From Clostridia bacterium (GTDB taxonomy: Bacteria; Bacillota; Clostridia; Christensenellales; Pumilibacteraceae): a stretch of 64,000 bases of DNA. The stretch is taken from contig CAAGAW010000009.1 of assembly GCA_900767465.1 (NCBI GenBank), positions 248,001 through 312,000 of the forward strand, in the 5' to 3' direction. Positions 58,761 to 64,000 of the stretch are shown piece by piece. A program made the translations under genes and the position numbers. The notes under the pieces are model-generated. The model did not search any database. It saw only the letters and a list, made by a program, of their open reading frames with translations, and was not told the DNA's origin. How positions within the stretch are numbered: the stretch's first letter is position 1; each line of letters opens with the position of its first letter.

Positions 58761-59846
58761 TTACCCCTCCACTATCACACCGTGGCTTATGCACGGAATC
58801 GTTTCGCCCTGATAACAACTTTGCGAACTCATAAGCGCGCCGGTAGCGAAATATGCAACCCGTCCGTATTCGCCGGATTCGATTTTATCGAGAACGAACG
58901 AGTTGAACGCCGCTGCGCTGCAACCACAACCGCTTCCTCCCTGGTAACACTTTTGCGTTACGTCGTAAATCAGACAGCCGCAGTCGATATAGTTTTTTCC
59001 GAGATCGTAACCCTTTTCGCGCATCAGATCGCGCATAATGTCAGAACCGAGTTTTCCGAGGTCGCCCGTTATAATCAGATCGTAATCGTCCGGCGCCGAA
59101 CCCGTTTCGCGAAACATCGCCGACATGCTGTCTGCTGCCGCCGGAGCCATACTTGCCCCCATATTATTGAGGTCGTCGGTACCGAAATCGACCGCCTTTC
59201 CTATAGTTGCGGCAGTAATTCTTACCCCTTCCCCTTCGGTCGAAAGAACGGTCGCGCCTGCGGCGGTTACCGTCCACTGCGCATAAGGCGGTCGCTGGCA
59301 ACCGTATTCGAGCGGATAGCGGAATTGTCTTTCCGCAGTTGCAAAATGACTTACGGTAGCGCAAACCACGTTTTCGTAATATCCGGCGTTAAGCATAGCC
59401 GCACCGACCGCAAGGCTTTCGGACATCGTTGAGCACGCGCTGTAAACTCCGAGATACGGTACGCCTATCTCTCGCGCAACGTAACTCGACGACGTTATCT
59501 GGTTAAGAAGATCGCCGGCGATAAGGAGGTCGATTTCGTCGCGAAGTTTGCCCGATGACGCGATTGCGCCTCTGATTGCGTCGGTAAGCATATCCGTTTC
59601 CGCTTTTTCAAACGTTTTCTCGTGAAGTTTGTCGTCGTCGTAAATCTTACGTATATATTTTCCTATCGGACCTTTGCCCTCTTTTGTTCCCGCAACGGAC
59701 ATTCGTCCCACGATAAACGGCGGTCGCTCGAAAACTATCGTCTGTTTTCTTCGAGAGAAAGGTATTTGACCGAAAACGTCGGTAGTTTTTTCGCGATTGT
59801 CGTTAAAAGCCGTATTGTTTCCTTCGTGTAAAGTTTTTACGTTCAC
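58761..59846 (-). CDS. spoVAD: Stage V sporulation protein AD
   Basis: A 361-residue soluble thiolase-fold protein that binds dipicolinate. Blocks: SRRKQTIVFERPPFIVGRMS, LIAGDLLNQITSSSYVAREI, YSACSTMSESLAVGAAMLNA, and the C-terminal GGSGCGCSAAAFNSFVLDKI. GTG or ATG start at 59846 overlaps spoVAC by 4 bases (ATGA-type). Confidence 0.97.
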   Translation of the reverse strand: MNVKTLHEGNNTAFNDNREKTTDVFGQIPFSRRKQTIVFERPPFIVGRMSVAGTKEGKGPIGKYIRKIYDDDKLHEKTFEKAETDMLTDAIRGAIASSGKLRDEIDLLIAGDLLNQITSSSYVAREIGVPYLGVYSACSTMSESLAVGAAMLNAGYYENVVCATVSHFATAERQFRYPLEYGCQRPPYAQWTVTAAGATVLSTEGEGVRITAATIGKAVDFGTDDLNNMGASMAPAAADSMSAMFRETGSAPDDYDLIITGDLGKLGSDIMRDLMREKGYDLGKNYIDCGCLIYDVTQKCYQGGSGCGCSAAAFNSFVLDKIESGEYGRVAYFATGALMSSQSCYQGETIPCISHGVIVEG

Positions 59847-60322
59847 GCCCCGAACCTCCCGAAAATAATAAGGTGAATTATTCCCGCAACGGTCGACCAG
59901 AACACGCCGTTTACGACGACGGGACCCACGACTGTAAACATTTTTACGCTCGTTCCGAAAATAAGACCTTCCGCTTTGAATTCCATTGCCGCGCTTGACA
60001 TGGCGTTTGCAAATCCGGTAATCGGCAAAAAAGATCCCGCGCCGCCGAGCCTTGCGATTACGTCGTAAACGCCGAATCCCGTAAGTAGAATCGCAACCGT
60101 TATAAGTGTCATCGACGTAATATTGACTATCACGTCGCGAGGCATTTCGGGAAAAACGAGCGCGTAAACGTCGCCGAGAACTTGCCCGATAAGACAGGTA
60201 AGACCGCCTATCCTGAAACTGTTCATAAGCGATTTCGGCGTGGACGACGACGGAGTTATCGACTTTACGTATTCTTCGTAACGCTTGTTTCTTTGTTTTA
60301 TACGCGGTTCATCTGACGTCAC
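59843..60322 (-). CDS. spoVAC: Stage V sporulation protein AC
   Basis: A 159-residue membrane protein (SFRIGGLTCLIGQVLGDVYA, FLPITGFANAMSSAAMEFKA, FTVVGPVVVNGVFWSTVAGI). In Bacillus, SpoVAC is a mechanosensitive channel part of the SpoVA complex. GTG start at 60322 with GGAGG 9 bases upstream. First of the three spoVA genes here; spoVAA, AB and AF are not in the window. Confidence 0.96.
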   Translation of the reverse strand: MTSDEPRIKQRNKRYEEYVKSITPSSSTPKSLMNSFRIGGLTCLIGQVLGDVYALVFPEMPRDVIVNITSMTLITVAILLTGFGVYDVIARLGGAGSFLPITGFANAMSSAAMEFKAEGLIFGTSVKMFTVVGPVVVNGVFWSTVAGIIHLIIFGRFGA

Positions 60323-60395
60323 GGTCGCCTGCCTCCTTATACAGAATTTCGTTCGAGCCGTCGCGCTCCGTCCGGGTTTGTACTGTTCGTTTCAT
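60309..60395 (-). CDS. Possible 28-codon leader ORF before spoVAC
   Basis: An ATG at 60395 with AGGTG upstream opens a 28-codon frame (RTVQTRTERDGSNEILYKEA) whose TGA lies inside the spoVAC start region, so translating ribosomes would end there. It may couple translation to spoVAC. No evidence beyond layout. Confidence 0.25.
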   Translation of the reverse strand: MKRTVQTRTERDGSNEILYKEAGDRDVR

Positions 60396-60499
60396 TTTAC
60401 ACCTCATTCGTAACGTTTGCCTTTGAGGCGGTTTTTATTCTCGTTCGTCGTGAACCGCACAAAAAAACGCAAACCGAAGTTTGCGTCCGTATTCGTGCA

Positions 60500-60955
60500 T
60501 TATTTTATATCCGGCGCTATCGTAAGCCCCATAAGTTCGCGCCGATTCGTACGAAGCAGAGCTAACGTACTTTCGAAAAAGACTTCCGTTTCCGAAAAAA
60601 CTTTGTCGAGGTGTTCCTTGGTTTTCTGGACGATTGCGTCGCATTGCCGGTACGTTTCGTCAAGCGCGCTACGCCCTTGCCGCTCCGCAATTTTCATAAC
60701 TTCCGAGTTTTCGGTAAGGCGTTTCGCTCGCTCTTCCGCTTCGCGTATAACGTTTTTGGCAACGGCGTCGGCGTTAAGCATAATGGTTTTACGATTATCC
60801 ATAACGTTTTTTGCTTCGTCGAGCGCTTGCTTTGCCGCGTTTTTCAGTTCTGTTACTATTTCGCGGCATCTTGCGAGGTCGACTTTACCGTTAAACAAAC
60901 CTCTTTTGCCGTTAAGTTCGCCGTCAAGTTCATCGAGAAGATCGGAAATTTGCAA
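60500..60955 (-). CDS. Coiled-coil protein, unknown function (sometimes labelled ATP synthase subunit H-like)
   Basis: A 151-residue, almost entirely helical, charged protein (KNAAKQALDEAKNVMDNRKT, IREAEERAKRLTENSEVMKI). Starts 9 bases after the coaD stop, so likely co-transcribed. Its sequence has DivIVA- or ATPase-stalk-like coiled-coil character; such similarity is not evidence of either function. Confidence 0.7.
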   Translation of the reverse strand: MQISDLLDELDGELNGKRGLFNGKVDLARCREIVTELKNAAKQALDEAKNVMDNRKTIMLNADAVAKNVIREAEERAKRLTENSEVMKIAERQGRSALDETYRQCDAIVQKTKEHLDKVFSETEVFFESTLALLRTNRRELMGLTIAPDIK

Positions 60956-60964
60956 TACAGTCTC

Positions 60965-61429
60965 CTAAATATCGCCGCGTATTTCTTCTCTTACGTATTT
61001 TTCCGCGTTGCCGCCTATCGAAAGTACTTCTCTGACGAGTGAACTCGAAATATGCAGATATTCGTTGGATGCCATAAAATAGCAACCCTCGACGTTTTCG
61101 TCCTGCGACTTGTAGACGTTGTAAAGGTTACGTTCGTACTCGAAATCAACCGAATTGCGCAACCCGCGAACGAATACCGTCGCGCCATTTTTCTTCATGA
61201 AATCGACCAGAAACCCGACGAAAGACATTACTTTTACGTTTTTGAGCGAAGAAATCGACTTTTTTGCGAGTTCCACGCGTTTTTCGAGCGAAAACATACA
61301 AGTTTTGCCCGTTACGTCGGCAACAGCCACTATTACTTCGTCGAAGCGTTTCGCAGCGCGCTCGGCAATCTCGAAATGACCGAGCGTAAACGGATCGAAC
61401 GTTCCGGCAAAAACAGCCTTACTAATCAT
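60965..61429 (-). CDS. coaD: Pantetheine-phosphate adenylyltransferase
   Basis: A 154-residue PPAT, fourth step of CoA synthesis. The T/HxGH nucleotidyltransferase motif is AGTFDPFTLGHFEIAERA at the N terminus; the second signature is LHISSSLVREVLSIGGN near residue 126 (usually ISSTxVRE). Overlaps rsmD by 8 bases, the common rsmD-coaD pair. Confidence 0.96.
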   Translation of the reverse strand: MISKAVFAGTFDPFTLGHFEIAERAAKRFDEVIVAVADVTGKTCMFSLEKRVELAKKSISSLKNVKVMSFVGFLVDFMKKNGATVFVRGLRNSVDFEYERNLYNVYKSQDENVEGCYFMASNEYLHISSSLVREVLSIGGNAEKYVREEIRGDI

Positions 61430-61988
61430 TATGCGCCTCCTCTTCGGGATATGTCAAAAAAGATAAAGTCGTATTTCCGCAATTCCGCTCGTCGGAAACG
61501 AACGGTGACGCGTCTAATTTGTTGTCGGAATCGTGTTCGATAACAAGTACGCCGCCTTGCGCAAGAACGCCGTATTTATTTATGAGTTCTATAATTTTGT
61601 TCTCGTATCCGGCGGCATACGGCGGATCTGCGAAAATAACGTCGAATTTCCGTCCTTTCAGTTTCTTTAACGCGAATCCGAACTCTACGTTATAAACCTC
61701 GTACGATTCCGGGTCTGCTCCGACGTGAGCGAGATTTTTGGCGAGGAGTTTTACGCTGTCGCGGCTTTTGTCGATAAAAACCACTTTTTCCGCGCCGCGG
61801 CTTATGCTCTCTATCCCGAGCGCGCCGCTGCCCGCAAAAAGATCGAGTACCGCAACTTCGCCCGAAACGCCCTTTGACGACAGAATATTGAAAAGCGTTT
61901 CTTTAATCCTGTCGGTGGTCGGTCGGACGAGATTGTTTTCGGGTGCGTAAAGCTGTTTATACTTGAATTTTCCGCTTATTACTCTCAT
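61422..61988 (-). CDS. rsmD: 16S rRNA (guanine966-N2)-methyltransferase
   Basis: A 188-residue class I methyltransferase. N-terminal RVISGKFKYKQLYAPENNLV, then RPTTDRIKETLFNIL, the SAM motif VLDLFAGSGALGIESISRGA and the catalytic DPPY in DVIFADPPYAAGYENKI. Methylates G966 of 16S rRNA. Overlaps coaD. Confidence 0.96.
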   Translation of the reverse strand: MRVISGKFKYKQLYAPENNLVRPTTDRIKETLFNILSSKGVSGEVAVLDLFAGSGALGIESISRGAEKVVFIDKSRDSVKLLAKNLAHVGADPESYEVYNVEFGFALKKLKGRKFDVIFADPPYAAGYENKIIELINKYGVLAQGGVLVIEHDSDNKLDASPFVSDERNCGNTTLSFLTYPEEEAHND

Positions 61989-61992
61989 TTTA

Positions 61993-62577
61993 TTACATAT
62001 ACGAGCGAATTTCGGTTACAAGTTCGGTGGAACGACGACGAAGCGCGTTTACGCCGAGAACGTATCCGAGAATGAACGCGGCGCAGCAAATAACAACGAA
62101 CGACATAACCGAAAGCATTGCGAGCCAACTGAGTTTACCGACGGAAAGTATGCCGCACGCGCTGAAAATAAGAGTCGTGGGCGTAAAAAGAATCTGCAAC
62201 GCTCCTTGAAGCCAGAGCCAGCCGCAAAGTTCGGCGATAAGAATAAGCACAAACGCCGAAACGAAATAACCGAGAACGTGGAAAACCGATTTTACGAGTT
62301 TAACGTTTACGTGAGTTTGCGTATGCACGTCGGTAAGTAGCGTCTTATTAAGTCGTTTATATTCGGTTTCGCCCTCTTTTTTACCGCTCGTAAAGTTGAG
62401 AATCGTAACGGGCGCAAGGAAAATTATTCCCATTACGAGTACGAGTATTCTGTTGAGGTCGGTGGCTATGAAAACGAATCCCACGAAGGTGAAAATAAGC
62501 GTATAAAGATACATTTTCGCGCTCGAAAGCAGATACGTAACTATAGGTTTTCTTTCTTTTTTCCGTTGATTATCCAT
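61993..62577 (-). CDS. Polytopic membrane protein, unknown function
   Basis: A 194-residue protein with about five hydrophobic segments (MYLYTLIFTFVGFVFIATDL, ILVLVMGIIFLAPVTILNF, YFVSAFVLILIAELCGWLWL, LSVMSFVVICCAAFILGYVL) between basic ends. No family recognised. Ends 4 bases before rsmD, so likely one unit. Confidence 0.65.
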   Translation of the reverse strand: MDNQRKKERKPIVTYLLSSAKMYLYTLIFTFVGFVFIATDLNRILVLVMGIIFLAPVTILNFTSGKKEGETEYKRLNKTLLTDVHTQTHVNVKLVKSVFHVLGYFVSAFVLILIAELCGWLWLQGALQILFTPTTLIFSACGILSVGKLSWLAMLSVMSFVVICCAAFILGYVLGVNALRRRSTELVTEIRSYM

Positions 62578-62678
62578 TATTTTCTCCGTTATGGCTTGTC
62601 CGTTGATTATAAGTCTATTTTATCACTTTCTCGCCTGTTTTGCAAGAAAATAGGGTCCGTTTTGAAATTTCGCGAGTT

Positions 62679-63677
62679 TTACACGTAAATTTTGTCCGAA
62701 CGCCGGTCGAACGACGTCAGAATCTCGTACGGGATCGTGTCGTAAGTCGTACAAAGAGCGCGCATACTCGCGCCGTTTCCGATAAAATAAGCGAAATCCC
62801 CTTCGCGGCAATCGACGTTGCTTACGTCGAAAAAAGACACGTCCATGCAAATTTGTCCGACGGCACGGCATTTAATACCACAGACCGTCGCAAATAAGTC
62901 CCGACGTCGCCGCATAAGTCCGTCGGCGTAACCGGCGGCAACGACAGCGATTTTTATATCCTTATCGGCAAAAAAATCCCCGTAACCTACCCGTTCGCCT
63001 TTTTTGATTTTTCTGACGGCAACTATCGGAGCAAACGCAGATGCAATCGGTTTAAGGTTATCCGCACCGTACCCGTAAAGTCCGATTCCCGCCCGGACGC
63101 AGTCCGAACAGAACGGCCTGCCGAGATTGAGCGCGCACGTCGCGGCAACCGACGATTCGATTTTCAGCGAAGCGGTCGCGCCGACAAACGTCGAAAGTTG
63201 ACGGTTGCTCGACTCTTTGTCCGATTCGTCGGCGATATGAGTAAAAACGTGCCTTACGTTCAGTCCGTTTTCCGTGGCCGCGCTTACGAGAGTTTTAAGC
63301 GTTTTCGGATCGCAGCCGTAACGGTTCATACCGGTATTCACGGCGATAGCGACGAATTTACATTTTTTCGCCGCACGTTTTATTCCCTCTTCGTCCGATA
63401 CGGTCGGGATTACGTTTTCCGGGTACGAGGAGTCGGAAATTACGCCGCCGAGAACGAAAACGGGTTCGGTTATCCCCGCCGTAGCAAGTTCGCGCGCTTC
63501 GCGGCTGTTTGCCACGGCGAAGGCGTAAACTTCGCGGCGGAGCGTGTGCGCGATTTTTACCGCGCCGTGACCGTAAGCGTTTGCCTTTACGACGGCTATA
63601 ATTTTTGCACCGAACGTTCGTGATTTTATCGCACGAGCGTTATAACGCAGGTTTTCGAGCGAGATTTCAAGATTCAC
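62679..63677 (-). CDS. alr: Alanine racemase
   Basis: A 332-residue fold-type III PLP enzyme supplying D-alanine for the wall. The PLP lysine is in IAVVKANAYGHGAVKIAH near residue 34 and the second catalytic Tyr region in GERVGYGDFFADKD near residue 230; CVRAGIGLYGYGADN is conserved. GTG 63677 follows GGGAGG by 4-5 bases; a longer reading has no site. A little shorter than the usual 360-390 residues, mainly at the C terminus. Confidence 0.93.
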   Translation of the reverse strand: MNLEISLENLRYNARAIKSRTFGAKIIAVVKANAYGHGAVKIAHTLRREVYAFAVANSREARELATAGITEPVFVLGGVISDSSYPENVIPTVSDEEGIKRAAKKCKFVAIAVNTGMNRYGCDPKTLKTLVSAATENGLNVRHVFTHIADESDKESSNRQLSTFVGATASLKIESSVAATCALNLGRPFCSDCVRAGIGLYGYGADNLKPIASAFAPIVAVRKIKKGERVGYGDFFADKDIKIAVVAAGYADGLMRRRRDLFATVCGIKCRAVGQICMDVSFFDVSNVDCREGDFAYFIGNGASMRALCTTYDTIPYEILTSFDRRSDKIYV

Positions 63678-63736
63678 TATACGCCTCCCGCTATAATTTA
63701 TGCGAGCGATGACGTAAAAAGTGATTTTCGGATAAA

Positions 63737-64000
63737 CTAGTACCGCATATAACTGTCGAACGCGTTTTCGATATGTTCTATCCGCTTGTCTTCGGTATAA
63801 ACTTCGATAACGTCGAAACGTACAGATTGATTGTAAAGTCGGCGTTTTGCTATATACTGACACGCAACCTGATTGATTTTGTTGCGTTTATGAAACCCTA
63901 CCGCGTCCGCGCCGTAACCGAACTTGTCGTTAAGTCGAGTTTTAACCTCTACGAAAACGATAAATCCGTCGTGCGCCGCTATTATGTCGATTTCGCCGAC
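63737..64000 (-). CDS. YraN/UPF0102 family endonuclease-like protein (5' end outside window)
   Basis: The last 87 codons of a gene whose start lies beyond the window. The frame reads GEIDIIAAHDGFIVFVEVKT, then a Lys/Arg-rich helix and RFDVIEVY, matching the PD-(D/E)xK-like core (Asp in GEID, EVKT) of UPF0102 proteins. Function not established; a nuclease fold. Stop TAG at 63739-63737. Confidence 0.85.
   Translation of the reverse strand, partial: VGEIDIIAAHDGFIVFVEVKTRLNDKFGYGADAVGFHKRNKINQVACQYIAKRRLYNQSVRFDVIEVYTEDKRIEHIENAFDSYMRY

Overview
The window comes from the chromosome of a spore-forming, low-to-mid GC Bacillota (Clostridia-type) bacterium. The evidence is the spoIIAA-spoIIAB-sigF operon at the left end, spoVAC-spoVAD-spoVAE and yunB near the right end, a Phe T-box ahead of pheST, an attenuator-type leader ahead of infC-rpmI-rplT, and acetate-forming pta-ackA. 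I cannot name the genus from sequence alone. Most of the window is conserved housekeeping DNA in recognisable Firmicutes gene orders.

Layout: 1-1.5 kb, sigma-F operon (first gene cut by the window edge). 1.5-7.1 kb, tmcAL (minus strand), pta-ackA-comF, and infC-rpmI-rplT behind a leader with an intrinsic terminator and a non-canonical AUC start. 7.1-16.1 kb, rRNA methylase, yebC, an extended radC, a degenerate argininosuccinate-lyase-like gene (minus strand), ruvCAB-queA-tgt and rplS. 16.1-24 kb, tRNA-Arg(CCG), tRNA-Trp(CCA), rnhA, a VTT membrane protein, a PadR regulator fused to a membrane domain, a YgjP-type peptidase with a WG-repeat lipoprotein, two stand-alone Spo0A-C-like DNA-binding proteins, and a tyrosine recombinase resembling the single-recombinase XerS type.

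24.5-35.8 kb is an integrated element of about 11.2 kb. It encodes a Zot-type (filamentous-phage pI family) ATPase, an HUH rolling-circle replication protein, a chain of secreted or membrane-anchored proteins, two related small basic proteins, a RelE/ParE-RelB/DinJ toxin-antitoxin pair, and an XRE repressor facing a strong promoter studded with three copies of a 17-bp operator. An iteron and hairpin-rich origin lies just before rep. Its right end is a perfect 42-bp inverted repeat (18-bp arms, 6-bp centre) that looks like a dif/Xer site. The left end carries one arm and the same centre, preceded by a relic of the rep 3' end from a second, diverged copy. This looks like tandem integration at a Xer-type site beside a XerS-like recombinase. 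No major coat protein is recognisable, so the filamentous-virus reading is an inference from Zot, Rep and the secreted proteins.

36-64 kb is nearly all minus strand: a methionine gamma-lyase-like gene, miaA, mutL, mutS and miaB. Then come a class A PBP (plus strand), thiI, a cysteine desulfurase, mutS2, a U32 peptidase, pheT-pheS with T-box, yunB, spoVA genes, coaD, rsmD, alr and the end of a yraN-like gene.

Two signals cut across this layout. A 14-bp palindrome (GCATAGTACTATGC and one-mismatch variants) occurs six times, both between and inside genes, far above chance. The Xer-like sites and Zot element form the second, and are the strongest candidate for an undescribed system here.
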